A DNA stretch of 64,000 nt from Bacteroides sp. M10 (GTDB lineage Bacteria > Bacteroidota > Bacteroidia > Bacteroidales > Bacteroidaceae). Of this stretch, positions 1 through 9,143 are shown piece by piece; the stretch's first letter is position 1; every line of letters starts with the position of its first letter. The notes under the pieces were generated by a model. The model did not search any database. It was not told where the DNA came from and was given only the letters and a program-made list of their open reading frames with translations. Made by a program: the position numbers and the translations under genes. The stretch is from contig NZ_CP060488.1 in NCBI RefSeq assembly GCF_014334015.1, positions 4,298,501 to 4,362,500 of the forward strand, in the 5' to 3' direction.

Positions 1-2714
1 TAACCGTCACCGTTGAATACATCCAGTCCGTGAACTCCCTGAATCATAACGTAGAGGTCGAAGCCTTTCCAGGTCAGTGTATTGGTGAATCCCCATGTTG
101 CTGTCGGGAATGGGTTGCCGATTTCTGTACGGTCTTTGTCATTAATCACTCCGTCGTCGTTGATATCTACAATCCGGAGACTGCCTGGTACGGCACTGGC
201 CAAGTGGGGAACAGCGTCCACTTCTTCCTGACTTTTGTAAATACCGTCTGTCTTGTAGCCGAAGAAAGAAATGGCTCTCTTGCCTACCTGTGCCAGATAT
301 GTTTCGTTACGTTCACCCGTAGAGATCAGTCGTTCTTCTCCCGAAAGTTCCAGTAACTTGTTGAAGTTGGAAGAGATATTGAATGAGCTTTCCCATTCAA
401 AATTCTTGGTGCGGATATTATGGGTATTCAGTTCCACCTCAATACCACTGTTGCGGATACGTCCGATATTATTCCAGTAATTATTGAATCCGGTGAAAGA
501 AAGAACCGGCTGTTTGAATAATAACTGTTTGGTGATGGAGTAGTATCCGTCCACTGTCAGGTTGATACGGTTGTTCAGGATGCTCAAGTCGAATCCGGCA
601 TTGTATTCGTAAGTCTGTTCCCAAGTGATGCGGTTGTTACCTTTGGTTTCGCTGGTCTTGGCGAGTCCGGAGATCAGATTGCCATTTCCCTCTCCCAATG
701 CGTAATTGTTGGGATAGAGCAGGTCATAGTATGAATTGGCAGGAATGCTGTTATTACCTGTCACACCGAAACTGGCACGGACTTTCAGCAGGTTCAGCCA
801 ACCGAATTGTTTCAGGAAAGATTCTTCCGATGCACGCCATCCTACGGATACCGAGGGGAAGTAACCCCATTGATGACCGTCGGCAAACAGAGAGCTTCCG
901 TCTGTACGGATACTGGCAGAAAGCAGGTATTTCTCATCGTAACTGTATGTGGCACGTGCCAATAGGGACATCATTGCCGTACGGTATTTCTGGGTATAAG
1001 TTCCGTCGAGGTCGAAAGAAGTTGCAGCGTTCAGCGTATGGATATAGTCGGTGGGGAAGCCCAGTCCGACGATACCGGCAGTTCTTTCAGAAGTAGTCTG
1101 CGCTGTATAGCCGGCCAGTATGGAGTAGTCATGCTTCCCTGTCTTTCCGGTATAGTTTAACGTGTTCTCGCTCAATAGGTCGATATACAGACGGTTGGTA
1201 TAAGTACCCATAGCAGATTCTTCATCTTTCTTGGCAGCATAATCGCGATATTGATTGTTCTGGCGATACTTGATAAAGAAGCCGTTGGAAGTGGTGAATA
1301 CCAGTCCTTTCATCAGTTGGACGTTGAAAGAAGCATTCGCCTGCAGGTTGTAGTCCTCGCGGAAACGCTCTTCCGTATCCATCAGTGAACGTGGATTGTT
1401 GTTGCTCGAACCAAAAGGACTGCTGGTTGGGGTGAAAGTTGTTCCGTCCTCACGGGTATAGGTAACATTGCTGAAGTCACTGCCTCGTGCATACGAACCG
1501 ATAGGTTTGCCGGTTAGCGCAGAAGTGGCAGCAGTATGGCGTACAGGCATGAAAGAGGGTGTACGATAGAAATCCATGAAGTTGGTGGCAGGAGTTTCTG
1601 TCTTGGTGTATGACGGTGCCAGATTCAAACTGAAATCTACCCGTTTGGATAGTTGGGCAGTGATGCGTGAACGCAGGTTCAGGCGGGTATAGTTGCTGTT
1701 GAGCATGATACCGTCTTCCTGTGCATAGTTGCCCGAAATATAATAAGTGATGTCATTCTTACCACCCGATACGGAGAGCTGCACCTGGTGAATCTGCGGA
1801 CTGCTGTTCAATCCTTCTTTCTGCCAGTCGGTGTAGTTATCAATGAGACCGAAAGCCTCCTCTGTCTGTGACATTGTTTTATTTTTCAATACCGATTCGT
1901 ATCCGATCATGCTGCAATAATCTTGTGAACTCATGATGGGATGTAACTTATAAGCCCATTTCAAACCGGTGGAGGCTTTCACGCTGTATTTCGGTTTACT
2001 GGCTTTTCCTGTCTTGGTAGTAACCAGGATGACGCCATTGGCTGCACGAGAACCGTAGATGGCTGCCGAAGCGGCATCTTTCAATACTTCGATGGAAGAA
2101 ATATCTGCCATATCGAGTGTGGAAAGACCGTCCGGTGTGGGATAACCGTCGATGACAATCAGCGGAGAACTGTCGGCACTGATAGAACCCATACCACGCA
2201 CACGGATTTGCGGGGCGGCTCCCGCTTCGGAAGTAGAGTTCTGTATATTGACACCGGCAATTTTACCTTGTAATAACTGGTCTACCTGGGTCACGGGAAT
2301 ATCTGTCAGGTTGTTGATATCCATCTTGGACACAGATCCCGTCAGGTGAGACTTTTTCTGCACACCATAACCTACGACTACCACTTCATCTAGTGTCTTT
2401 GTATCTTCCAGCAGGTGAATATCCAATTTGTTTTTACCGTTGATGGCAACTTCCTGTGGGGTGTATCCGATGTATGAAACCACCAGGATAGACTTGGAAG
2501 AGGGGACACTCAACGTAAACTGACCGTCCATGTTGGTGATTGTACCTGCGGTACCACCTTTTACTTTCACATTCGCTCCGGGGATTCCACCCTGACTGTC
2601 GGTCACTGTTCCGGTGACGGTAAACGACTGTGCATAAGTGACGGTAACGCACGGAACACAGAATAACAGCATCAATGCCATTACCAAAGGGTAATGAATA
2701 AATTTGTTCCTCAT
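1..2714 (-). CDS. SusC-like TonB-dependent outer-membrane receptor, C-terminus cut by window edge
   Basis: Outer-membrane transporter that imports oligosaccharides with a SusD partner. About 904 codons are present and the frame is still open at position 1, so the end of the beta-barrel lies outside the window. The ATG at 2714 begins a signal peptide ending near VTYAQS. It is followed by a carboxypeptidase-regulatory-like domain (TVTDSQGGIPGANVKVKGG), the family motif DEVVVVGYGVQKK and a plug domain with AASAAIYGSRAANGVI. There is no N-terminal STN domain, which fits control by a hybrid two-component system rather than an ECF sigma factor. It starts 23 nt after the stop of the lyase-fold gene and is the last visible gene of the minus-strand operon. 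A SusD gene is expected beyond the left edge (inference). Family assignment is secure; substrate is unknown. Confidence 0.95.
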   Translation of the reverse strand, partial: MRNKFIHYPLVMALMLLFCVPCVTVTYAQSFTVTGTVTDSQGGIPGANVKVKGGTAGTITNMDGQFTLSVPSSKSILVVSYIGYTPQEVAINGKNKLDIHLLEDTKTLDEVVVVGYGVQKKSHLTGSVSKMDINNLTDIPVTQVDQLLQGKIAGVNIQNSTSEAGAAPQIRVRGMGSISADSSPLIVIDGYPTPDGLSTLDMADISSIEVLKDAASAAIYGSRAANGVILVTTKTGKASKPKYSVKASTGLKWAYKLHPIMSSQDYCSMIGYESVLKNKTMSQTEEAFGLIDNYTDWQKEGLNSSPQIHQVQLSVSGGKNDITYYISGNYAQEDGIMLNSNYTRLNLRSRITAQLSKRVDFSLNLAPSYTKTETPATNFMDFYRTPSFMPVRHTAATSALTGKPIGSYARGSDFSNVTYTREDGTTFTPTSSPFGSSNNNPRSLMDTEERFREDYNLQANASFNVQLMKGLVFTTSNGFFIKYRQNNQYRDYAAKKDEESAMGTYTNRLYIDLLSENTLNYTGKTGKHDYSILAGYTAQTTSERTAGIVGLGFPTDYIHTLNAATSFDLDGTYTQKYRTAMMSLLARATYSYDEKYLLSASIRTDGSSLFADGHQWGYFPSVSVGWRASEESFLKQFGWLNLLKVRASFGVTGNNSIPANSYYDLLYPNNYALGEGNGNLISGLAKTSETKGNNRITWEQTYEYNAGFDLSILNNRINLTVDGYYSITKQLLFKQPVLSFTGFNNYWNNIGRIRNSGIEVELNTHNIRTKNFEWESSFNISSNFNKLLELSGEERLISTGERNETYLAQVGKRAISFFGYKTDGIYKSQEEVDAVPHLASAVPGSLRIVDINDDGVINDKDRTEIGNPFPTATWGFTNTLTWKGFDLYVMIQGVHGLDVFNGDG

Positions 2715-2737
2715 CTGATTAGTATTTTAAGTGTTTC

Positions 2738-3940
2738 TTATTCTAAACTATAGATTAAATGAATTCTTTTGTTAGCGGGTGTCTCGCGGAATTGAGCGCC
2801 GATGGCTTCATATCCGGCTTTCGGATCAAAGAACGATGCACGGCGAAGAATCCAGCAGGCTTCTTCCTGTTTCTTGTCCCATTCCTTGATTTGTTGGTAA
2901 GGCCATTCGCTCTGTGGTTTGCCGATATATGGAATCAGAAATTTCAGTGCTGCCGTGATGGAACGTCCGTCCTGGCTGGTAGCGTTGTAAATATCCTGTC
3001 CCAGCGTGGAGGCGATTGAACACATATCGAGCATGTGTCCCAGATTGAAGATCGTATATCCCAGGGCAGTAGTGCGTGCAAGTTCCAATGGCTGTTTGCC
3101 ATCCGGTTCTATCTGTGCGAACAAACGCTTTTCGGGAAACTCCTGAATGGTTTTCATGGCAAGGTCTTGATTGCCTGTATATAGAGCATAAGCTGTCAGT
3201 TGCACGTCATAAGCCAGACCGTGATTGTTCTTTGCTCTCTGTTCTTCGGCAGCTACGGGACTGGTCTGCATCCATTCCACTAGTTGCGTGAACCATTCTT
3301 TCATCCCTTTCTTTACTTTGGGAGTAAATGCTTTCGAGTTCTCCATTAATGTCATGGCATCAATCATTTCCGTGAACGAGTAAATATCAATCATGCCTGC
3401 ACCACGTCCCATGCCTTTATTCTTTCCGGGGATGGTTTGTCCGTAAGTGAGGTTTGGATTCATCTTTGTCTTGGCATCCAGGAACCAGACATTCAGGAAG
3501 TCTACGGCTTTTTGCGCATATTTCTCATCACCGGAGAAGTAATAGGCAAGTCCCAGTGTGGTGACTGCTTTCGACATATCTCCCAGTTTGTTGCGGTCGA
3601 GCTTATCCAATTCCGGATTTCTTTGTCCGTCTTTACGGATATAGGGCAAACCGTCAGGCTTGGATGGATCCGGCCACCAGTAAGGGCCCATGCTCATATA
3701 GTCGTGTTTGTCTCCGCTATCTGCTGTCATTGTTTTGTCCATTACGGACGGCGGAGTCATCTTCAAAGCTTTGTCGGCATCTCTTAAAAGAGTTTTGACG
3801 GCAGGGGCATATAGAGGTGAATCGGCTTTTTCTTTTACTTTGGCTAATTTTTCCGCAGCATAGATGCGGGTGTTGGCTACCTGTGCGTTCAGTGTGAAAG
3901 CAGAGGCGAACAATAATGTGCATACTAATAAGTTTTTCAT
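2738..3940 (-). CDS. alginate-lyase-fold protein, PL38-like (first of a tandem pair)
   Basis: Secreted protein of 400 residues with signal peptide (residues 1-20, cleavage after LNAQ). The body looks like the alpha/alpha-toroid alginate_lyase family (Pfam PF05426 type). Visible family motifs are YWWPDP at 87-92, MNPNL at 160-164 and NNHG at 238-241, the Asn/His motif expected at the active site of such lyases. Length and motifs resemble polysaccharide lyase family 38, which includes a B. ovatus alginate-active enzyme and glucuronan lyases; the PL38 label is from memory of the family. Such enzymes cleave 4-linked uronic acid chains by beta-elimination and leave a 4,5-unsaturated end, the substrate of the GH88 enzyme in this operon. 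The next gene upstream is a diverged paralogue 19 nt away. Substrate could be glucuronan, alginate or another uronate polymer. Confidence 0.8.
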   Translation of the reverse strand: MKNLLVCTLLFASAFTLNAQVANTRIYAAEKLAKVKEKADSPLYAPAVKTLLRDADKALKMTPPSVMDKTMTADSGDKHDYMSMGPYWWPDPSKPDGLPYIRKDGQRNPELDKLDRNKLGDMSKAVTTLGLAYYFSGDEKYAQKAVDFLNVWFLDAKTKMNPNLTYGQTIPGKNKGMGRGAGMIDIYSFTEMIDAMTLMENSKAFTPKVKKGMKEWFTQLVEWMQTSPVAAEEQRAKNNHGLAYDVQLTAYALYTGNQDLAMKTIQEFPEKRLFAQIEPDGKQPLELARTTALGYTIFNLGHMLDMCSIASTLGQDIYNATSQDGRSITAALKFLIPYIGKPQSEWPYQQIKEWDKKQEEACWILRRASFFDPKAGYEAIGAQFRETPANKRIHLIYSLE

Positions 3941-3959
3941 ATTCTATTGATTTTCTAGT

Positions 3960-5129
3960 TTATTGAATCCATAATAACGGGTGACGGATGGGAAGATTAC
4001 GTACCACCTCTTCGTTGGTGGGGAAATGCTCCAGTTGCATCCATGTTTTGAAATATTCTTTATTGAAATGATGTAATGTGCCGAATAACAGGAACGGTTG
4101 CGCCACTGGCCATTCTTTCCAAAACATAATGTCGGGTTGTCTCTTCCAGCTACTTTTGTCTTTTACGTATGGATAAAGCCAGGCGATACCCTTATCGATG
4201 TTTTTGCCGTCCGGTGTGGTGTAATTCCATATATCTTCTTCTCCGGTAGTGAGCAGTTGGCAGATAGTGGCCATTGCGTCGAGGTTGAAAAGAGAATAAC
4301 CGTAGGGCTTGGTGCGTTCCAGTTCTAAAGGGAAACTGCCGTCTGCAGCCATTTGATTGGGTAAAAGTACTGTTTTATAACGTTCCGTGCAAAAACGAAC
4401 CATTTCCCGATTGTCCGTGAACAAGGCAAAGGCAGCGGCTTGCATGACCCAGCAGGTGCCATGATTGTTTTTCGCTTCCATTTCTTTGATTCCGTAACGG
4501 TGTGTGGACATCCAGGTCAGATAATCGGAGAACCATTGTTTGATAGTCCGCACTTCTTCCTTGTCAATCATCCCTTTCGCTTCCATAAGGCGGAGCGACT
4601 GCACTACTTCGATCAGGTGAATCGTATCGATGATTCCTATCCCTCGTCCTGTTGCTACTCCCTTGATGGCCTGTGCATACAGCAGATTGGGATTCATCTG
4701 TGTGTCCGGGTTGACAAACCATGCCCGGATATGTTGCATGGCTGCATCGGAATATACTTGTTTACCCGTAAGTATCCAGGCGGAAGTAAGGTCGCCTACC
4801 AGTTGGCTCATTCGAATCATGGCCTGCCGATGTGCTGTGAAATTCTCCGGATTGGTTTCTCCATCCCGGCGGATATAAGGACCGTCGGGAGCTTCCGGAT
4901 TCGGCCACCAGTAGTCACCCTCCGAATAGAAGTCATGGATACCTCCGGCACTTCTTGTCGCACGGGTAGCGGTCACAGTGACCGGTTTCTCATGAAGTGC
5001 GGCATCTGCCCGTTGTATCGTTTCTTTTTCTAAAAGGTGACGAATCTGTTCGGCTGTGTCTTCTCCGGCAACTGCCGTAGCAGTGCCAAAGAATATAATA
5101 AAACCTATTGAAACTATTGTCTTTCTCAT
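3960..5129 (-). CDS. alginate-lyase-fold protein, PL38-like (second of a tandem pair)
   Basis: 389 residues with signal peptide (about 1-21, ending VAG). It shares the order of motifs with the neighbouring paralogue: YWWPNP at 73-78, RRDGETNPEN, MNPNL at 145-149, NNHG at 221-224 and a GYSLFNLDAM segment near the end. The two proteins are clearly homologous but strongly diverged, so they probably differ in specificity or cleavage mode, not in gene dosage. Predicted role is beta-elimination of a uronic acid polymer in the periplasm or at the cell surface; no lipobox is visible, so periplasmic is more likely. It lies between the GH2 gene (34 nt gap) and its paralogue (19 nt gap) in the same operon. 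Whether both are catalytically active cannot be decided from sequence. Confidence 0.78.
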   Translation of the reverse strand: MRKTIVSIGFIIFFGTATAVAGEDTAEQIRHLLEKETIQRADAALHEKPVTVTATRATRSAGGIHDFYSEGDYWWPNPEAPDGPYIRRDGETNPENFTAHRQAMIRMSQLVGDLTSAWILTGKQVYSDAAMQHIRAWFVNPDTQMNPNLLYAQAIKGVATGRGIGIIDTIHLIEVVQSLRLMEAKGMIDKEEVRTIKQWFSDYLTWMSTHRYGIKEMEAKNNHGTCWVMQAAAFALFTDNREMVRFCTERYKTVLLPNQMAADGSFPLELERTKPYGYSLFNLDAMATICQLLTTGEEDIWNYTTPDGKNIDKGIAWLYPYVKDKSSWKRQPDIMFWKEWPVAQPFLLFGTLHHFNKEYFKTWMQLEHFPTNEEVVRNLPIRHPLLWIQ

Positions 5130-5163
5130 GGTGCTTTTCTCCTTTCTTATTCAGCTTTCACTT

Positions 5164-7653
5164 CTATTCGGCTTTCACTTTGATGAAAGCTGTTTGAATG
5201 CCCGGTGATTTTACAGCTACCTGGCATGTGCCGTTCAAGTCAACGCGAATTGCAGCTCTGCCATTATAAGCCTGCACTTTCCGGGAGCCGGTGGATGTTC
5301 CTAAGTTCTGGATCAGTTTTCCGTCTCCTGCAGCTTCAAATGAGATTACATTTGCCGCATCCAGACAGGAGATCCCTTTGTCGTCAGTCAGTTGGGCTTC
5401 CACCCATACGATAGAACCTTTATCGGGATATGTCTTCAATTTCAGCTGTTTTGGATTGCTCCATTCTTCTGTCTGGTAGTTGAAACTTATTTCATCCGTA
5501 ATGGCTGCTTTCATGTTACCTTTACCGGGTCCTTTCACAGCGACCGCTTTTATGTTATTTTCTCCTGTTTTCAGTATGCAGTTCCAGTGAAGTCCGGCTG
5601 CCGGGAAGTCCTGGCTGTTGCGTTGCTTGACTCCCTGACTGACGCCGTTCACGAACAGTTCTACTGCTGCACAGTTGGAATATATCAGGATCTCTTTTTC
5701 TTCGTTCACTTTGCCCCATCGAGTCCGCCAGTTATGACCGTAAATATGAATCATAGGCTGTTTAGTCCAGTAAGACTGGAAGACGTAGTAGGCTTCTTTT
5801 TTAGTAAGATCTCGTTCTACCACTCCCTTCTGATTGACGTATGGCACCGGATTATCGGGGCGGAGAGGGGTGGAGAAATCTTTGAATACCCAAAAGGCGG
5901 TTCCTGTCAGCCAAGGCATTGTTTTTTGCTCTTTCAGGTGCCAGTCGAATAGTTTTACGATGTATGTTTCCGACCAGTCTCCATCTCTGGAAGCACGGGG
6001 ATCTCCGCCTTGCAGGGCGAAGTCGCCTGCCCGTTCGTCGGCACTGTTTCCACGCATAATTGCCTGTAGCGGGTTGAAAGGATATTCGGAATGACGTCCG
6101 GCATGTGAGTCACCTCCCCATTCTACGTGCAGGAAATGTTTCACCCGTTTCATCTCTTTCTCTGAAATACTCTTGTAGTCTGTAAATTGTCCGCGATACC
6201 AGCCTGCCCAAATGGAGGGAGAATAGACATCTACAATATCATTGCAGAAGTCACATCTGCGGATGGAAGTCATACGTGACGGATCGAGTTGGTGTGACAA
6301 GTCATTCAACTCTTTCATGAAAGCACGGATGGCCGATTGTTCGAATGTTGAGAAATCATTGGGCCAGTCATTTTCATTTCCCAACCCCCAAAGGATGACG
6401 GAGGGATGATTGCGATGCTGGGTAATCATGTTGGTCAGCATCCGGCGGGCTTGTGCCTGATATTTCTCTCCTCCCAGTCCACCTCTGCACCAGGGGATTT
6501 CTTCCCATACTAAAATGCCTAACTGATCGCATAAGCGGAGGATGATGTCCGATTGTTGGTAATGTCCCAAACGGATGAAGTTGACTCCCATCTCTTTAAT
6601 CAGTTTCATTTCCGCTTCCATTTGCTCTTCTGTCATAGCGGCGCCTACTCCGGCATGGTCTTCATGACGATGGGTTCCTCTTAACAGCAGACGTTCTCCG
6701 TTCAACCGGAAAGGTCCGTTTTCTATGAATTCAAAGTGACGGAATCCGATGGATTCTGTAATAGTCTGTTTACTTTGGGGAGTAGTCAATGTCAGTTCGC
6801 AGGTATAGAGTTGAGGCTGGTCGGGACTCCATAGAATCGGATTCTTAATCGTTGTCTCGAACAGGGGATTTGTTCCCAATGGAAGAACTGTCGTTGTCTG
6901 TTCCCATACCTTTTCTCCATTAGGCGCCTTTAATAAAAGGTGAATGCTTGCCTGGCGAATATCATTCGGGTTATGGAATGTTCCTTGTATCTTTAGAGAA
7001 GCGCTTTTCATATTTTTTTCTACAGGGGTTTCTATCTGTATATTGCTGAAAGACACTTCGGGCTGGTAAATCAGATTCACGTAGCGGTAAAGACCACCGT
7101 ATAAGTTGAAATCCGACAGGTCGGACGGAATCATTTCCGTATCTCTGGTATTATCGCAACGAACGGACAATGGAATTCTGCCATTGAAGCGTTTAGCGCA
7201 ATCTGGGTTGGCAAGGGCTTGTTGAACGGCTTCGGTGATATCGACACTCCAACCGTCGTAGCCTCCTGTGTGACTGGCTACTTTATACGTATAGACATAC
7301 ACTTCTGTTTTTTGTCCTGCTCCCTCAAACTCCAGTATGACGCGTCCATTGAGATATGGATTCTTGATAGAAAGCTGGGTGCGATACCATCCTGCGCCCT
7401 GATAATAATTGATATCCGGGTCTACTGCATCTTCTGCATTGAAACAGTGGGGTAGGGTAACCTGTTGCCAGATAGGCACTGCTTCGGAAGAACCGGGAGC
7501 GGCGGCACGTACTGCTTCCCAAATGCTTCCCAGGTCACCTTTCAGGTATTCCCATGAGTCTGTCAGCCGGATTCTTTGTTGAGTCGGAATCGTGGCATTC
7601 AACGGGAGTATCAGCAGATTGAACAGGATGAATATGGAAGATAATCTTTTCAT
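5164..7653 (-). CDS. glycoside hydrolase family 2 (beta-galactosidase/beta-glucuronidase type)
   Basis: 829 residues with signal peptide (1-20). Domains in order: GH2 sugar-binding N-domain (about 30-200), immunoglobulin-like domain (200-305), TIM barrel (305-600) and C-terminal Ig-like domains. The acid/base lies in WGLGNEN (Glu427) and the nucleophile in FLHVEWGG (Glu511), so the enzyme looks catalytically complete. The barrel start has the usual LRGTHRHEDH and FIRLGHY motifs. GH2 members remove terminal beta-galactose, beta-glucuronate or beta-mannose; in an operon with two uronate lyases and GH88, a beta-glucuronidase or beta-galactosidase acting on oligosaccharide products is plausible (inference). 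It sits 64 nt after the GH88 stop. Family call is firm, specificity is open. Confidence 0.92.
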   Translation of the reverse strand: MKRLSSIFILFNLLILPLNATIPTQQRIRLTDSWEYLKGDLGSIWEAVRAAAPGSSEAVPIWQQVTLPHCFNAEDAVDPDINYYQGAGWYRTQLSIKNPYLNGRVILEFEGAGQKTEVYVYTYKVASHTGGYDGWSVDITEAVQQALANPDCAKRFNGRIPLSVRCDNTRDTEMIPSDLSDFNLYGGLYRYVNLIYQPEVSFSNIQIETPVEKNMKSASLKIQGTFHNPNDIRQASIHLLLKAPNGEKVWEQTTTVLPLGTNPLFETTIKNPILWSPDQPQLYTCELTLTTPQSKQTITESIGFRHFEFIENGPFRLNGERLLLRGTHRHEDHAGVGAAMTEEQMEAEMKLIKEMGVNFIRLGHYQQSDIILRLCDQLGILVWEEIPWCRGGLGGEKYQAQARRMLTNMITQHRNHPSVILWGLGNENDWPNDFSTFEQSAIRAFMKELNDLSHQLDPSRMTSIRRCDFCNDIVDVYSPSIWAGWYRGQFTDYKSISEKEMKRVKHFLHVEWGGDSHAGRHSEYPFNPLQAIMRGNSADERAGDFALQGGDPRASRDGDWSETYIVKLFDWHLKEQKTMPWLTGTAFWVFKDFSTPLRPDNPVPYVNQKGVVERDLTKKEAYYVFQSYWTKQPMIHIYGHNWRTRWGKVNEEKEILIYSNCAAVELFVNGVSQGVKQRNSQDFPAAGLHWNCILKTGENNIKAVAVKGPGKGNMKAAITDEISFNYQTEEWSNPKQLKLKTYPDKGSIVWVEAQLTDDKGISCLDAANVISFEAAGDGKLIQNLGTSTGSRKVQAYNGRAAIRVDLNGTCQVAVKSPGIQTAFIKVKAE

Positions 7654-7717
7654 AATTAGTAATGTACTAATAAAGATAAATAGTAAAGTGATGTTATCGT
7701 GAGAGTTGTCGGAAGAT

Positions 7718-8977
7718 TTAGAAAAGACTTTCTTCCTTTTCTAATTTTGCTTTGCGGAGCAAGGCTTCCAGGAAATAATAGTCGGCGTATGAAAGCGGGA
7801 CATCTATTTCGCTGTCGTGTGGTTTGGAACCTGTGCTGTGCAGCAACAAGAATCCTTTATCTCCGTTTAGTTGCGCACGATAGCTATGCGTCAGATTCAG
7901 GAGAATCTTATCGGCTTCCTGCTTGTATTGTTCTTTCTTTTCGGGAACGTATGTGCTTAATTCATAAAGGGCGGATGCCATACAGGATGCAGCGGATGCA
8001 TCACGGGGTTCGTTTGGTATTCCGGGTGCGTTAAAGTCCCAATAAGGAATCAGGTCTGCCGGCAGGGTCGGATTGTTGAAGATGTACTTCTCCACTTTCT
8101 CCGCCTGTTGCAGGAATTCGGGTCTGCCGGTTTCACGATAGCACATGGTGTATCCGTATAAGGCCCATGCTTGTCCGCGTGCCCATGCTGATTCGTCGGA
8201 ATATCCTTGATGCGTCATTTTGCTGCGTACCGTTCCGTTAATGGTATCGTATTCTACTACATGATAGCAGCTGTTGTCTTCACGGAAGTGATTCTTCATG
8301 GTAGTGAGTGCATGGTTGACTGCTATATTATAATAGGTGGAGTCGTTCGTTTCGCGGAACGCCCAGAACAGAAGTTCAAGATTCAGCATATTATCGATGA
8401 TAACGGGGAATTGCCATTTGTCTGCATGGTGGTCCCAGGAACGGATACAGCCGATTACTGGTTTGTAACGGGTAATCAGGGTGCGTGCAGATTGTAACAG
8501 AATATCTTTATAAGTGGAATCTCCGGTCAGACGATAGCCGTTTCCATAGCTACAATACATCTTGAAACCCATGTCGTGTGTCTTTCCATTATTCTTTTCG
8601 CGTTCCAGAATTTCTGTATGTTTCTGCGCCTGTTCTTTCCAATATGGATTGTGCGTGTACTCATATAGATACCAAAGCTCACCGGGGAAGAATCCACTGG
8701 TCCAGTCTTTAGAAACAACCAGTTCCAGTGAACCGTCCGGTTTGATACTGCGGGGATTGGTTAATTCCCCCCAGCCCTTACTTTCTCTCTTTTCTCTACT
8801 CTCTTGTGATTCATTGGCACGTGCCTCGTCTATTTGAGTCAGTGCGTATTTTAATTGCTGTTCGGCAAATGCGAAGTTAGAAGCAACGATATCTTGCTCT
8901 TTAGAGTGATTACAACTGGTAAGTGTGATAATTCCAAGTCCGAAGACCAACAAGTAGTTTTTAATCTTTGTTTCCAT
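7718..8977 (-). CDS. GH88 unsaturated glucuronyl hydrolase, lipoprotein
   Basis: Hydrolyses the 4,5-unsaturated uronic acid left at the non-reducing end by polysaccharide lyases. 419 residues with a lipoprotein signal (TLTSC, Cys22). Family motifs: DWTSGFFPGELW (91-102), HDMGFKMYCSYGNGYR with Asp135, IDNMLNLELLFW with Asp195, and HQGYSDESAWARGQAWALYG. Asp135 and Asp195 align with Asp88 and the catalytic Asp149 of Bacillus sp. GL1 UGL, by motif. It is the first gene of the minus-strand operon that continues with GH2, the two lyase-fold genes and SusC, with a promoter-like -7 box 28 nt upstream of the start. This gene is strong evidence that the locus acts on a lyase-cleaved uronate glycan. A homologous domain is fused to a lyase at 28623-30884. 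Confidence 0.93.
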   Translation of the reverse strand: METKIKNYLLVFGLGIITLTSCNHSKEQDIVASNFAFAEQQLKYALTQIDEARANESQESREKRESKGWGELTNPRSIKPDGSLELVVSKDWTSGFFPGELWYLYEYTHNPYWKEQAQKHTEILEREKNNGKTHDMGFKMYCSYGNGYRLTGDSTYKDILLQSARTLITRYKPVIGCIRSWDHHADKWQFPVIIDNMLNLELLFWAFRETNDSTYYNIAVNHALTTMKNHFREDNSCYHVVEYDTINGTVRSKMTHQGYSDESAWARGQAWALYGYTMCYRETGRPEFLQQAEKVEKYIFNNPTLPADLIPYWDFNAPGIPNEPRDASAASCMASALYELSTYVPEKKEQYKQEADKILLNLTHSYRAQLNGDKGFLLLHSTGSKPHDSEIDVPLSYADYYFLEALLRKAKLEKEESLF

Positions 8978-9004
8978 ATGATTATATTAAGTAGAACAAC
9001 ATTG

Positions 9005-9012
9005 CAAATGTA
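9005..9012 (-). promoter_or_regulatory. Bacteroides -7 promoter box for the GH88-GH2-lyase-SusC operon
   Basis: On the minus strand this reads TACATTTG, a perfect match to the Bacteroides sigma-ABfr -7 consensus TAnnTTTG. It places a start site near 8998, about 21 nt upstream of the GH88 start codon. No convincing -33 TTG is found at 19-21 nt, which is usual for promoters that need an activator such as an HTCS. Confidence 0.6.
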
Positions 9013-9065
9013 TGGAAACAGAGTAGAATCGGTTTGTCTAATGATGCCAGATGTTTGCATTTTCA

Positions 9066-9128
9066 TCCCAAACAAATAAAAAAATCCATGCTGTAAGCCT
9101 TGTTGGGACATTTTTTATTGTTTGGGAC
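9066..9128. promoter_or_regulatory. candidate HTCS operator: repeated TTGGGAC elements
   Basis: Three related elements lie between the HTCS stop codon and the GH88 promoter: TCCCAAACAA at 9066-9075 (inverted), TTGTTGGGACA at 9100-9110 and TTGTTTGGGAC at 9118-9128. The last two are direct repeats with the TTGGGAC cores 19 bp apart. They sit roughly 70-130 bp upstream of the inferred transcription start, where an AraC-type activator domain could act. Assignment to the adjacent HTCS is inference. Confidence 0.45.
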
Positions 9129-9143
9129 GATTTTGTAAATCGG

